Source: Olsenella_K sp050953285
GTDB taxonomy: Bacteria > Actinomycetota > Coriobacteriia > Coriobacteriales > Atopobiaceae
Reading direction: 5' to 3'
NCBI GenBank assembly: GCA_050953285.1
Contig: JBMNMK010000002.1
Location: 124,001-188,000, forward strand
DNA length: 64,000 bases
This document shows positions 23,905 through 33,078 of the stretch, piece after piece. Each line of letters begins with the position of its first letter. The stretch's first letter is position 1. A program made the position numbers and the translations under genes. The notes under the pieces were generated by a model. It was given only the letters and a program-made list of their open reading frames with translations. It was not told the DNA's origin and searched no databases.

Positions 23905-24870
23905 CTACACAGCTTCCGGAAAAACTTCTATCAGCTGGTCAGATGCGGTATCAACATCGGTGAGTGAGACATGTCTTACGGCAAACGAGTCGTAGGTGTT
24001 GTAGTAGTACGTCTTGGTTGCTGAAGAGAAGCCACCGGTGTAGATGGTGCGCTCAAAGGTGTCATCTGCCATCTTGGCAGCACCGTCAATCATGGAGACC
24101 GCTGCCAGTGTGTGGAAGAGGCGCACTACGTTGCTCTTCTCGCCTGCTTGTTCAGGATAGTGAGCGTTGAAGAAGGCAGCGCGCACAAAGCGCGAAGGGG
24201 AGTAGTAGTCTCCTGGAAGCCCTCGCATGCCTGCCCCGGTGCCATAGGGCGCAAGCGCGGCCTTGCCCCAGTGCGCGGTGGCGGGAATATCGTTCGTGAG
24301 GGTGAGGTAGCTCCGCAGGTTCTCTGCGTGATAGCCATATTCTGGTTGGTTCGCTAGCACGTCAGCATCGTCGTGGTAGACATGCATGCCGTCTCGCGTG
24401 TACTCCACGGCAATGCTTCGTGTGGCATCTGCCACAATCCAATGGAGGAGCGAGGTGGGATATTGCTGCGTGAGAGGCCTATCCACAATGGCCACGTGCG
24501 CCAAGGCCGCCTCCACGTCGTCTACGGTTGAGAAGTTGGCAGCCACCCAGAGGGGGAACTCCCATGAGGCAACGTTGGTTTTATCGCTCAGAGGCGCCGT
24601 TTCATACTGGGCATACCCAGGGAAATTGAGGCCGGCCACACACAGGCCAGCCTCGTTTGCGCAGTCAAAATAGAGCGGCGTATGTTGCAGCACAATCCCC
24701 ATTCCAATGATTGCATGAGAGATGGTGGTCGTTGCACCAAAAGGAGAGGTTTGAGGCGTATACCCCCGCGGCGCCACCACAACATGCTCACCGTATGAGC
24801 AGCTCCAATCAAGGTTGCGTCCAAAATAGACATGATGTGCGGCGTCGCTAAATCTGATGGCAGTACACAT
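23905..24870 (-). CDS. Choloylglycine hydrolase family (bile salt hydrolase / penicillin V acylase)
   Basis: This 321-residue Ntn hydrolase has the N-terminal nucleophile C2, exposed after Met removal (MCTAIRF), then R18 and D21 (FGRNLDW), the Asn of GLNFPGYA near 82, and the distal Arg in GLPGDYYSPSRFVRAAF. All active-site residues of bile salt hydrolases are present. It would cleave the amide of conjugated bile acids, which suggests a gut habitat, but penicillin V acylases share the fold. No signal peptide is visible. I start at ATG 24870, because Cys must be residue 2; the frame is open 13 codons further upstream. Confidence 0.87.
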   Translation of the reverse strand: MCTAIRFSDAAHHVYFGRNLDWSCSYGEHVVVAPRGYTPQTSPFGATTTISHAIIGMGIVLQHTPLYFDCANEAGLCVAGLNFPGYAQYETAPLSDKTNVASWEFPLWVAANFSTVDDVEAALAHVAIVDRPLTQQYPTSLLHWIVADATRSIAVEYTRDGMHVYHDDADVLANQPEYGYHAENLRSYLTLTNDIPATAHWGKAALAPYGTGAGMRGLPGDYYSPSRFVRAAFFNAHYPEQAGEKSNVVRLFHTLAAVSMIDGAAKMADDTFERTIYTGGFSSATKTYYYNTYDSFAVRHVSLTDVDTASDQLIEVFPEAV

Positions 24871-24944
24871 AGGCTCAGCTTTCTTCTGGCGCACCCGGGC
24901 CGTGTGCAAGGTTGTATACGTGCCCGGAGCTGCGCATCTGTAAC

Positions 24945-25382
24945 TTAGAGCCTATTGTAGTCCTCGTCGCTCACCTCTTCGAGCCACTCTGCGCTGCTTC
25001 CTTCAGCCGGCACGGCCAGCGCAATGTGCTGGAACCAGGAGTCTTTGGCCGCTCCGTGCCAGTGCTTGACCTCAGGCGGAATAGAGACAACGTCTCCTGG
25101 CTTGAGCACCTGCGCGGGCTTGCCCCACTCCTGATACCAGCCCCTACCTGCAATGCAGATGAGCACCTTGCCGCCTTTGTGATGGATGTGCCAGTTGTTT
25201 CTGCATCCGGGCTCAAAGGTCACATTGGCCGCATGGAGCTGTGGATCCCCGAGGGGCGCCAAATAGCTTTGGCCCAAGAAATAGGCTGCGTAGGCATCGT
25301 TGGGCTCGCCTTTGGGAAAGTCACGTGAAAGCCCGTCTTCAGAGGTGATAGATGCTGTGAACTGCGTGTTTTCATCACACAT
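24945..25382 (-). CDS. Cupin-domain protein
   Basis: This 145-residue protein is one cupin barrel: motif 1 WHIHHKGGKVLICIAGRGWYQEWG and motif 2 LKPGDVVSIPPEVKHWHGA. Metal ligands would be H-x-H, the Glu/Gln region and H of motif 2. Similar small cupins accompany carboxymuconolactone-decarboxylase-like and oxidoreductase genes. Here it is the last gene of an operon after a flavodoxin (18 bp gap) and an Fe-ADH. AAGGGAGA precedes the ATG. Substrate unknown. Confidence 0.82.
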   Translation of the reverse strand: MCDENTQFTASITSEDGLSRDFPKGEPNDAYAAYFLGQSYLAPLGDPQLHAANVTFEPGCRNNWHIHHKGGKVLICIAGRGWYQEWGKPAQVLKPGDVVSIPPEVKHWHGAAKDSWFQHIALAVPAEGSSAEWLEEVSDEDYNRL

Positions 25383-25400
25383 AACGTCTCCCTTGCATAG

Positions 25401-25901
25401 CTATTGCATGAGACGCGCAACGCGCGTGACCCATGATTTGACATCTGCCTGCTTGCTTACCATGTGCGATCCACCTTGAGAGTCAAAGCGCACCGCATAC
25501 GGCTCAATGATGGTGGCTTCAGGTGCTGCTGCCTGCATATCGTCCAAGGCACTTCCCGGCCACCCGCCGTTGGTGGCAAAGGGGATGAGTAGCTTGCCGG
25601 AAAAATCTATGGTGCAAAAGAGCTCCAACACGGCAGGTGCCATGGTATACCACCAGGTAGGAGTACCTATCGCCACCACGTCGTAGTCAGAAATATCATG
25701 TGCCAGATCGCGGATCTTCCGCGTCATACCCTGGTCTACCTCGCGTTTTCCTATCTCGACCGTCTCGTCGTAGTCATCCGGATACGCCTTTTTGGTCTCA
25801 ATGCGCTCAAGATCTGCGCCGCAGGCATCTGCCAGCTCCCGCGCAATGCGTTCCGTGTTTCCGCACGACCAGCTGTAGTACAGAACAAGCATCTTTTTCA
25901 T
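25401..25901 (-). CDS. Flavodoxin-like protein
   Basis: This 166-residue protein has a phosphate loop YSWSCGNTERIA, a variant of the usual T/S-x-T/S-G-N-T with Cys, and the flavin-flanking GTPTWWYTMAPAV and ATNGGWPGSALDDM loops. The 'GTPTWW' text is typical of the LfdA/NrdI-unrelated 'flavodoxin_4' proteins found with cupins and aldo/keto reductases in anaerobes. It starts 6 bp after the Fe-ADH stop. Confidence 0.85.
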   Translation of the reverse strand: MKKMLVLYYSWSCGNTERIARELADACGADLERIETKKAYPDDYDETVEIGKREVDQGMTRKIRDLAHDISDYDVVAIGTPTWWYTMAPAVLELFCTIDFSGKLLIPFATNGGWPGSALDDMQAAAPEATIIEPYAVRFDSQGGSHMVSKQADVKSWVTRVARLMQ

Positions 25902-25907
25902 ACGGGC

Positions 25908-27095
25908 CTACCTAAAGGATCGCTCGTAGATACCGGCAATATCCTCGTCAGTCGTGGGCAGAGGATCACACATGAAGAGCCCGCCCATGGTCGCGCGAGC
26001 AAGGCGCGCCATCTCAAGTGCTTCCTCATGCGTGCCGGTAAACCCGTAATCGCTCATCTTGAGATCTGCCACATGTGCCGCCTTCTCAAGATCACGCAGC
26101 GCATCCAAGAAATCCTCAGGCTTATCTGCATCGGTCTTGCCCAGAGCGCGCGCCATCTCGACAAAGCGATCATCACACACATGCTTGTTGATCCAGAACT
26201 CAAAGTACGCAAGCGAGATCATGGTGAGGCCCGCCCCGTGCGGCAGCTCCGGGTGCAGCGCGCTCATGGCATGCTCCATGGAGTGCTCAGACGTGCAGGC
26301 AGAGACCACCATGGAATAGCCGCTCATAGTGTTGGCAAAGGCCATCTTTTGGCGGGCGAGAAGATCATTGCCGTTGGCAACCGCCTGAGGCAGTGCCTCT
26401 GCAATGTTTTTGATGGCAGCCATTTGCACCATATCTGCCATGGGGTTTGTGACCGAAGAAATGTGGCCCTCCAGGCTGTGGAACAGCGCATCCATACCCT
26501 GGTAGGCGGTGAAGGCGGCTGGGACAGAGACCATGAGCTCGGGGTCTACGATAGCGAGCGTGGCAAAGAGGTTGGGAGAACCCACGCCAATCTTCTCATG
26601 GGTATCCAGCTTGGAGATAACGCCGCCGGCATCCACCTCACTGCCCGTACCTGCGGTGGTGGTGATGGCTATCCAAGGGAGCTCTGGAGCATCCAGCGGC
26701 TTTCTCTTGCCCGTAGATCCTGCGGCGTAGTCCCAGAGATCGTGCGAGGGCTGCGGCGCAAACATGGCTATGACCTTGCCGGCGTCAAGCACGGAGCCGC
26801 CGCCAAGCGCTACGACAAAATCGCACTTCTCGCCCCGTGCCACCTCTGCGCCCTGCTCCACGGCCTCTTTGGTGGGGTTAGGACCAATTTGGTCATAGAC
26901 AACCGTTTCTACGCCTGCCTCTGAAAGCTCGGCAAGCGTGCGGTCGAGATAGCCGTTTGCCCTGGTAGACTTGCCGTTTGAGATCACCACGAGCGCCTTG
27001 GTGCCAGGCATGGGTGCCTCGTGCAGCTTGTTGAGGCTGCCCGGTCCAAAGATCACGCGCGTCGGTGCAAAAAAGTTGTAGGAATCAAGTGTCAT
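25908..27095 (-). CDS. Iron-containing alcohol dehydrogenase
   Basis: This 395-residue enzyme has the nucleotide-binding GGGSVLDAGKVIA, the GTGSEVDAGGVI segment, and metal ligands Asp and His in YQGMDALFHSLEGH plus His in TSEHSMEHAMSALHPELPHG. It is of the YqhD/butanol-dehydrogenase type, reducing aldehydes with NAD(P)H. The start at 27095 follows GGAG at 6-base spacing; the frame runs open 24 codons upstream into the promoter. It heads an operon with flavodoxin and cupin genes and diverges from a LysR-type gene that probably controls it. Confidence 0.87.
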   Translation of the reverse strand: MTLDSYNFFAPTRVIFGPGSLNKLHEAPMPGTKALVVISNGKSTRANGYLDRTLAELSEAGVETVVYDQIGPNPTKEAVEQGAEVARGEKCDFVVALGGGSVLDAGKVIAMFAPQPSHDLWDYAAGSTGKRKPLDAPELPWIAITTTAGTGSEVDAGGVISKLDTHEKIGVGSPNLFATLAIVDPELMVSVPAAFTAYQGMDALFHSLEGHISSVTNPMADMVQMAAIKNIAEALPQAVANGNDLLARQKMAFANTMSGYSMVVSACTSEHSMEHAMSALHPELPHGAGLTMISLAYFEFWINKHVCDDRFVEMARALGKTDADKPEDFLDALRDLEKAAHVADLKMSDYGFTGTHEEALEMARLARATMGGLFMCDPLPTTDEDIAGIYERSFR

Positions 27096-27185
27096 GAGAG
27101 CTCCTATCGTGTGATGTACCAAAATATTCTTTAAAACATTCTTCCTCATGCGCGCGGATAGGTACAATGCTTTTAGGGCGTCTTA

Positions 27186-27204
27186 GTATGCATGTTGTGC
27201 ATAC
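27186..27204. promoter_or_regulatory. LysR-type operator in the divergent promoter
   Basis: GTATGCA (27186-27192) and TGCATAC (27198-27204) form a perfect 7-bp dyad with a 5-base spacer. It contains the T-N11-A core of LysR sites (T27189, A27201) and lies between the two divergent starts. Confidence 0.6.
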
Positions 27205-27236
27205 CTGAGATGTTGGCAGCACACAAGGACGGGAAT

Positions 27237-28142
27237 ATGAACACAGACCATGTGAGGCATTTTGTATCGGTGGCACATCTTGGATCCGTCAGTGCTGCAG
27301 CGCGGGAACTGCATGTCTCTCAGCCGGCGTTAAGCAGGTCCATCAAGCATCTTGAGCAGGATCTCAAGACTGACCTCTTCTATCGGCACAAGAACTCCCT
27401 GCTCCTAACCAATGCAGGGCAGGAGCTTTTGCCTTATGCAGAAGAGCTACTGCGTGCAGAATCGCGCCTGCACCGGCGCTCGCAAGAGCTTATACAGCGC
27501 GAGAATATCGTGCAGGTAGCAACGGTAGCGCCCGCCCCGCTCTGGTATCTGACATCTGCGGTGGTGAGCTATATGCCTGGGGTGCTCATCAGCTCGACTC
27601 TGGTGGATGATGAGGCAGATGCGGAGCGTCTGCTCATCAACAGGGATATTGACCTGGCAATATGCTGCAGAGCCGTGCCCGGCTGTGAGCGCGTGGTGCT
27701 CATGGAAGAAAACCTCTATCTTTCTGTACCGGCGCGCCATCCGTTGGCCAAGCGCACTTCGGTGAGCTTTAGTGAGCTTGATAGTGAGACGTTTTTGCTC
27801 TATGGCAGCATTGGGCTGTGGGCGCAGATCCATAACAAGATGACGCCTCATTCTAGCTTGCTGGTGCAAGAGGACAGAGAGGTTTGGCGCCAGACCATGC
27901 GCACGAGCGACATGCTGGGTTTTGCCTCAGATGCCCCCATCCTCATGAGACCTGATATCAAGTCTGATCCAGAAGCTGCAGAAGTGGAGCGCATCCGCAT
28001 ACCTATTGTGGATCCAGAGGCGCATCTCACATTCTACCTCTGCGCACAAAGAGATGCTAAGCAGGATGTGGTTGCTAAAATTATGCAGCTGGCAGCTGAG
28101 CTCGAGACCGATGTTCCTGAAATACAGCGTAGAAATAGGTAG
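27237..28142 (+). CDS. LysR-family transcriptional regulator
   Basis: This 301-residue protein has the N-terminal LysR helix-turn-helix (MNTDHVRHFVSVAHLGSVSAAARELHVSQPALSRSIKHLEQDL) and a substrate-binding-like effector domain. It diverges from the Fe-ADH/flavodoxin/cupin operon with a LysR-type dyad between them. It therefore probably activates that operon in answer to an aldehyde or redox ligand (inferred). The start at ATG 27237 matches the family N-terminus; ATG codons upstream in frame have no ribosome site. Confidence 0.9.
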   Translation: MNTDHVRHFVSVAHLGSVSAAARELHVSQPALSRSIKHLEQDLKTDLFYRHKNSLLLTNAGQELLPYAEELLRAESRLHRRSQELIQRENIVQVATVAPAPLWYLTSAVVSYMPGVLISSTLVDDEADAERLLINRDIDLAICCRAVPGCERVVLMEENLYLSVPARHPLAKRTSVSFSELDSETFLLYGSIGLWAQIHNKMTPHSSLLVQEDREVWRQTMRTSDMLGFASDAPILMRPDIKSDPEAAEVERIRIPIVDPEAHLTFYLCAQRDAKQDVVAKIMQLAAELETDVPEIQRRNR

Positions 28143-28160
28143 GAGTAGAGGCGTATTTAC

Positions 28161-29048
28161 ATGTGGTTGGTGGCATCTTTAGGTTCTGCTTTTTTTGCGG
28201 GTATTACGGCTATTCTGGCAAAACTGGGGATTAGAGAGACAGATTCGGATGTAGCAACGCTGATAAGGACAGCTGTGGTGCTCATCTTTGCGTGGCTGGT
28301 TGCCGCCTTAGGAGGCGCTTTGTCGACGCTTGGCACTCTTACCGCCCATGACCTGGGTTTCTTGGCACTCTCGGGCTGCGCGACAGGTGCATCGTGGCTC
28401 TGCTATTTCAAGGCGCTTTCCCTGGGTGATATCAACAAAGTGGTGCCCGTTGATAAGTGCTCAACGCCGCTTGCCATTCTTTTGGCAACGCTCATGCTCC
28501 AAGAGACAGACGCGCTGCTCCTAAAGCTCATCTGCTCTGTAGGCATACTGGTGGGAGCCCTGCTCATGATAGAGCGGGTGCCAACGGGCGAGAAGGACGC
28601 GTCTCCGTCTCACGCCACGCACACGAGCTGGTTCATATACGCATCACTATCCGCTGTTTTTGCGGCACTCACATCCATTTTGGCAAAGCTGGGCATGGGC
28701 CATATTGATTCCAACTTAGCGGTCGCCATCCGCACCGGCTTTGTTCTCATCATGGCGGCCATCATCGTGCTCATGCAGCACAAGGCGCACCTCTTGGGTC
28801 ATACTAACCGCCGGGAGCTTGGCTTTATCGTGGCATCAGGCATTGCAACGGGCGCTTCGTGGCTTTGCTACTACTACGCTATTGCAAGCGGTGTGGTGTC
28901 GGTGGTGGTGCCTGTAGACAAGCTTTCCATAGTGGTCTCCATGGTCTTCTCGGCCATCGTTTTTCACGAGACATATAGCAAGAAGTCCCTGGGCGGCTTG
29001 GCGCTCATCGTCGTATCAACAGTGGCGCTGGCATGCGCACACGTGTGA
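28161..29048 (+). CDS. EamA/DMT-family transporter
   Basis: This 295-residue membrane protein is built of two homologous EamA halves of five helices each. The halves share SAFFAGITAILAKLG / SAVFAALTSILAKLG and the CATGASWLCYFKAL / IATGASWLCYYYAI segments. DMT permeases export metabolites or amino acids; the substrate is unknown. It starts 18 bp after the lysR stop with AGGAG upstream, so the two genes are probably co-transcribed. Confidence 0.87.
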   Translation: MWLVASLGSAFFAGITAILAKLGIRETDSDVATLIRTAVVLIFAWLVAALGGALSTLGTLTAHDLGFLALSGCATGASWLCYFKALSLGDINKVVPVDKCSTPLAILLATLMLQETDALLLKLICSVGILVGALLMIERVPTGEKDASPSHATHTSWFIYASLSAVFAALTSILAKLGMGHIDSNLAVAIRTGFVLIMAAIIVLMQHKAHLLGHTNRRELGFIVASGIATGASWLCYYYAIASGVVSVVVPVDKLSIVVSMVFSAIVFHETYSKKSLGGLALIVVSTVALACAHV

Positions 29049-29136
29049 GACATGCCAGCGCCAGGTCTATGCGTGTGCGCCACGCGTGTGTTCAGCGCGT
29101 GACATATGCCCATGTAAAAGGCCTTATACGCTGTCG

Positions 29137-29883
29137 TTAGAAGAGAATGCCCAATACGATGAGTGCGGCCGAGAAGATCAGTGCTGCTACATCTTTTGCC
29201 AGGATGGGATAGTGCTTGTAGCTGCTGGTGCGGTTGCGGAGATAGAATCCGCGCTGTTCTGCGGCAAGCGCGGTCGAATCGCTCTTGCTGACCGAGCTCA
29301 CGAGCAACGGTATGCAGAGCGGCAGCATGAGCTGGAGCTTGCGGAGGGGATTTTTGGTGTCATATTCCACGCCGCGCGCCGTCTGCGCCTCCATAATTGC
29401 GTTCATCTCTTGGCCAAAAACCGGCACAAAACGCAGTGCTGTGGTGAAGGTGAAGGCATAGCGATACGGCACATGCAAGATTTCAACACAGGCATTGGCC
29501 AGGTCATTGAGCTTAGTGACGGTGAGCATCAAAATGAGCGGCAAGGCTACGCCCAAAAGACGCAGACATGCCTTGGAGCCTGTCTCTAGGCCCTCCCGTG
29601 TCATCCAGAGAAATACCGGCTCACCTTGCTGCATAAAGGCTGTTTGCAAAAGCAGCATGATCACGGCCACCGGTACCAAGAGCTTGAGGAGCGAGAAGAG
29701 CCTGCTGGTGACCTTTGCATAGGCACCTAGGAGCAGAGTGAGCGCCAAAAGGCCTATGAGGAGGGCATAGCTGTTGGCAAGAAACGTTGCAATGATGATG
29801 CCAGCTGCAATGGCCAGCTTTGATATGGGACATAGGCTGTGAAGCAGCGTCTTGCCTGGTACGTAATCGATAACATTAACCAC
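29137..29883 (-). CDS. ecfT: ECF transporter transmembrane coupling protein EcfT
   Basis: This 248-residue protein has about five to six membrane helices and the two coupling motifs that contact the ATPases: the Ala-Arg-Gly in MEAQTARGVEYD and the related AAEQRGFYLR. It links the S component to the ATPase dimer. The start codon lies 8 bases inside the end of the ATPase gene, so the two are translationally coupled. It is the last gene of the operon that begins with the Trp-rich leader. Confidence 0.9.
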   Translation of the reverse strand: MVNVIDYVPGKTLLHSLCPISKLAIAAGIIIATFLANSYALLIGLLALTLLLGAYAKVTSRLFSLLKLLVPVAVIMLLLQTAFMQQGEPVFLWMTREGLETGSKACLRLLGVALPLILMLTVTKLNDLANACVEILHVPYRYAFTFTTALRFVPVFGQEMNAIMEAQTARGVEYDTKNPLRKLQLMLPLCIPLLVSSVSKSDSTALAAEQRGFYLRNRTSSYKHYPILAKDVAALIFSAALIVLGILF

Positions 29884-31645
29884 GGCGCAGCATCTCCTCT
29901 ACGGTATCTACAATGCCAGAAACTTGACTGATGCCTTGGAAAGAGTCTGAGACATCTTGGGCAAGTGCCTGAGAAAGGCGAATGACCTGCGGAGCCTCAA
30001 CGCTGGCTGCATGCATGAGCTCACGGTCTTGGAAGAGCTCATCTTTGGTGCCGCGCCGCAAGATCTCACCATGTGCCATAACCACCAGGCGCTCGGCAAA
30101 GTCTGAAACCACTTCCATATCATGGCAGACCATGATAACGGCGCATCCTCGTTCGGCCATCTCTTTGACCGTCTCCATCACCGTCATGCACTCACGGTAG
30201 TCTAGGCCGCTCGTGGGCTCATCTAAAAGTACCACGTTGGGGTGCATGACCACGACCGATGCCAGCGCTACCATCTGTCGCTGACCACGCGAGAGTGAAA
30301 AAGGACTTTCCTGCTCTGGCAGATGGAAGCGCTCAATGGTGGCATGTGCACGCTCCAGCGCCTCATCTTGCGGCGTACCGTGAAGCGTTAGGCCAAATGC
30401 CACCTCTTCCAAGACGGTGTTCTTGCAGAGCTGCCGGTCTGGATTTTGAAAGAGGGTGGAGACCTTTTGGGCTATGCGGGAAACGGGCGTTGCCTGCGTA
30501 TCCATCCCTGCCACCTCAACTGTGCCCTGCGTTGGCTTCAAGAGGCCATTGAGGAGCTTGGTCAGAGTTGTTTTGCCTGCACCGTTTTGCCCGACAACAC
30601 CCACCAGCTCTCCAGGAAGTACCTGCATAGAGAGGTTATGTACACCGTCGCCGGTGACAGGATAGGTAAAGCTCACGTCGGTCAAGCGGACGGCGCAGGG
30701 CATATCCTCACGTGAGCGCGCGCGAGGCGCATGAGGGGATGACTGTTTGAGCTCATGGGTTTTCTCGCCCAGATCACGCACCTTACCCGCGAGCGTGCGC
30801 GCAATGAGATCGTGCGTGGCGTGCACGCTCAAAGCTGGCGGCTCGCTGGCATCTATCAGGCCTTTTTCCTTCAAGCTGTTGGAGATGCGGGCCGTGCGGG
30901 GAGAATCGACGCCCAAGGCGCGGAGCTCTTTTGCGTGCGAGAAGACCGCGGGCGCAGAAGCATCATAGACAATGTGGCCCTGGTCCATAACGATGATGCG
31001 GTCGGCGTACTGGCTCAAGAGCGCCACTTTCTGCTCGATCACCACTACCGTGATCTTCTGGGTCTCCTGGATGTGCTTCAAGGTGTCAAATACCAGCTGT
31101 GAGCTAGCCGGATCCAGGGCAGCGGTGGGCTCATCCAGCACGAGCATGTGAGGGGAGAGCGCAAGGATTGCGGCAATGGCAACCTTTTGCTTCTGACCGC
31201 CAGAAAGGGTTGCAATTTCTCGGTCGCGCAGATGTGCTATGCCCACCGTCTCAAGCGCGGAGGTGAGACGGTGGGGGATTTCATCGTGCGGCACACCAAA
31301 GTTCTCCAGGCCAAACAGGAGCTCGTCTTCTACCACTGATGCCACCATCTGCGCGTCAATATCTTGCAGCACGCTGCCGACCACCTGGGAAATATCGGTC
31401 AGAGATACCTCGCAGGTGTCCATGCCTTCGATGATGGTTGCGCCATAGAGCTCACCTCTAAAGTGGTGGGGAATAGCGCCAGAAAGGCATGCCGCGAGCG
31501 TTGATTTACCAGCGCCTGAAGGGCCTAAGATGCCTACAAAGTCACCCTCATTGAGGGAAAGCGATACGTGGGAGAGTGCGGTCTCATCTCCTTGAGAGTA
31601 GCTAAAAGTGACATCTTTGAGCTCAGCAATAGGTGGTTGTGACAC
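29876..31645 (-). CDS. ECF transporter ATPase, both ATPase domains fused (EcfA-EcfA')
   Basis: This 589-residue cytoplasmic protein carries two complete ABC domains. The first (about 5-240) has Walker A GPSGAGKST, signature LSGGQKQKV and Walker B MLVLDEPTAALD. The second (about 315-550) has GQNGAGKTT, signature LSRGQRQMV and VVLLDEPTSGLD. In most bacteria these are separate ecfA1 and ecfA2 genes. A poorly conserved linker (about 245-312) joins them. It powers uptake through the S components encoded upstream. GGAGAA lies before the ATG. Confidence 0.92.
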   Translation of the reverse strand: MSQPPIAELKDVTFSYSQGDETALSHVSLSLNEGDFVGILGPSGAGKSTLAACLSGAIPHHFRGELYGATIIEGMDTCEVSLTDISQVVGSVLQDIDAQMVASVVEDELLFGLENFGVPHDEIPHRLTSALETVGIAHLRDREIATLSGGQKQKVAIAAILALSPHMLVLDEPTAALDPASSQLVFDTLKHIQETQKITVVVIEQKVALLSQYADRIIVMDQGHIVYDASAPAVFSHAKELRALGVDSPRTARISNSLKEKGLIDASEPPALSVHATHDLIARTLAGKVRDLGEKTHELKQSSPHAPRARSREDMPCAVRLTDVSFTYPVTGDGVHNLSMQVLPGELVGVVGQNGAGKTTLTKLLNGLLKPTQGTVEVAGMDTQATPVSRIAQKVSTLFQNPDRQLCKNTVLEEVAFGLTLHGTPQDEALERAHATIERFHLPEQESPFSLSRGQRQMVALASVVVMHPNVVLLDEPTSGLDYRECMTVMETVKEMAERGCAVIMVCHDMEVVSDFAERLVVMAHGEILRRGTKDELFQDRELMHAASVEAPQVIRLSQALAQDVSDSFQGISQVSGIVDTVEEMLRRG

Positions 31646-31745
31646 GGAAGTGTTCTCCTTTGAAGCGTGGCAGTGCGGCTAGCATCGTACGTATTCAGCA
31701 ACGAGCGTCGTGTGTCGTGCGCGTTGGCGTTGTGCGAGGTTAAGT

Positions 31746-32294
31746 CTAGCGCGAGAGGACCTTTGACAGGGGCACGCTCAAGGCCTGTACGACAACTGCA
31801 TTAAAGACGGCGGTACCCAAGACCAAAGGAATCTTTACCACAGCGGTTGCAAGAGCTGCGCCCATGATGAGGGTGCCTGCGCAGGCAAAGAGTGCGCCAG
31901 AGACAAGCGTGCCCACAAATGCGGCAATAAGAGGAGCTATGCTGCTGGACTTGGTGCTGGAAAGCGCGCGCACAAGTGCGCAGACGCACAGGGCTCCCGC
32001 CAGCTCGGTCACAAAGTTCAGGCCGGGGATGGAGGTTGAGAGCTGGATCACCGCTGCGGAGATAAGTCCGTAGACGGCCGCCTGTGAGAAGCGTGCCTTG
32101 GTCAAGATGATGGCTAAAGAATATGCGGCAATGATGAACTGCGGCTTGATACCCACCATAGCCAGGGCGTTTCCTACGGTCATATTGAGGATGGTGCCTG
32201 CTGCAAGAAGGATGGCGAGTAAGATGAGAGAAGAGATATCCAATACGCCGTGGTCTTGTGTGTTGGCAACGCTGCGAGCTTTATTCTCTGACAT
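31746..32294 (-). CDS. ECF transporter S component 2, TrpP-like
   Basis: This 182-residue membrane protein with five to six helices is a substrate-binding S component. It is a paralogue of the next upstream gene: both begin MSEN, share LVLLAILLAAG.ILN..VGNA, a 'KPQFIIAAYSLAIIL / QPEFIISAFCLMILV' strand and LISAAVIQL. The central pattern (IKPQF...VYGLISAAVIQLSTSIPG) resembles tryptophan transporter TrpP of Bacillus. The Trp-codon leader upstream supports tryptophan or a related indole compound as substrate. Confidence 0.75.
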   Translation of the reverse strand: MSENKARSVANTQDHGVLDISSLILLAILLAAGTILNMTVGNALAMVGIKPQFIIAAYSLAIILTKARFSQAAVYGLISAAVIQLSTSIPGLNFVTELAGALCVCALVRALSSTKSSSIAPLIAAFVGTLVSGALFACAGTLIMGAALATAVVKIPLVLGTAVFNAVVVQALSVPLSKVLSR

Positions 32295-32367
32295 GTGAGT
32301 GTCCCTTTCGTCTGAGTGAAATGTTGGACTGAAATCTGCTGATATAACTTTTGATCTGCGCCGCGGG

Positions 32368-32937
32368 CTAGTTTCCTAACTTGACGGCCTTTTTGACGGG
32401 TACGTAGAGCGCTGCGACCAAGATGGCGTTAAAGACAGCGGTCAGTAACACCACAGGAAGCATCACGGCGCTCAGGTTCTGCGAGAAGCCCATGGTTGCC
32501 ATCTTGATCACCATAAAGATGATGCCGGAGACGGCGGTGGTGGCAAACGTGCCTAAAGCAGGCGTGATCTTGGCCGCCTTACCGCGCATGCCGGCCTGGA
32601 CGATGACTGCCATTAGCATGGCCGCTATGCCTTCTGCTGCAAAGTCAATGAACGGGGACTTGGTGGTGAGCTGAATCACCGCCGCAGAGATGAGGCCGAC
32701 GATAAGCGCCTGACCCACGTTGGGGCGCACCACCAAAATCATGAGACAGAAGGCGGAGATGATGAACTCTGGCTGTATGAGCCCGCCCGTCATGGTCGCA
32801 ATAGCGTTTCCTACAAAGAAGTTCAAGATAAAGCCCGCCGCCAGGAGGATGGCAAGTAAAACGAGCGACTGTACGCCCAGTTTGCCCTGATCTTTGGAGG
32901 TGACGTTGCGTGCGGTTTGTGCGTTGTTCTCACTCAT
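32368..32937 (-). CDS. ECF transporter S component 1, TrpP-like
   Basis: This 189-residue membrane protein is the first gene after the attenuator. It has the S-component fold with LLAILLAAGFILNFFVGNA near residue 30, LIQPEFIISAFCL and GLISAAVIQLTTKSPFIDF in the middle, and a GTFATTAVSGIIFMVIK helix. AAAGGAAC precedes the ATG. Two S components before a single ATPase/EcfT pair suggest either two related substrates or a hetero-oligomeric binding unit. Substrate assignment to tryptophan rests on weak TrpP likeness and on the leader. Confidence 0.78.
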   Translation of the reverse strand: MSENNAQTARNVTSKDQGKLGVQSLVLLAILLAAGFILNFFVGNAIATMTGGLIQPEFIISAFCLMILVVRPNVGQALIVGLISAAVIQLTTKSPFIDFAAEGIAAMLMAVIVQAGMRGKAAKITPALGTFATTAVSGIIFMVIKMATMGFSQNLSAVMLPVVLLTAVFNAILVAALYVPVKKAVKLGN

Positions 32938-33010
32938 GACTTGTTCCTTTCATAGGAGTTGTTTCGTACGTTTCTCAAGAATTCCTGCAAGATCTGGGGT
33001 ATTTTGGCAC

Positions 33011-33044
33011 AAAAAAGAGGACCCCCGGTCTGACGGGAGTCCTC
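33011..33044 (-). terminator. Attenuator terminator of the ECF operon
   Basis: On the minus strand GAGGACTCCCG (33034-33044) pairs with CGGGGGTCCTC (33017-33027), with one G-T pair and a 6-base loop, followed by six T residues (33011-33016). It lies 35 bases after the leader stop codon and 74 bases before the first S-component gene. Part of its 5' arm (33037-33041) can instead pair with 33076-33080 at the leader stop, and 33027-33030 with 33087-33090. Confidence 0.9.
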
Positions 33045-33078
33045 GGAGCGCACAACTATTAAGGTAAGCGCAAGCGAC

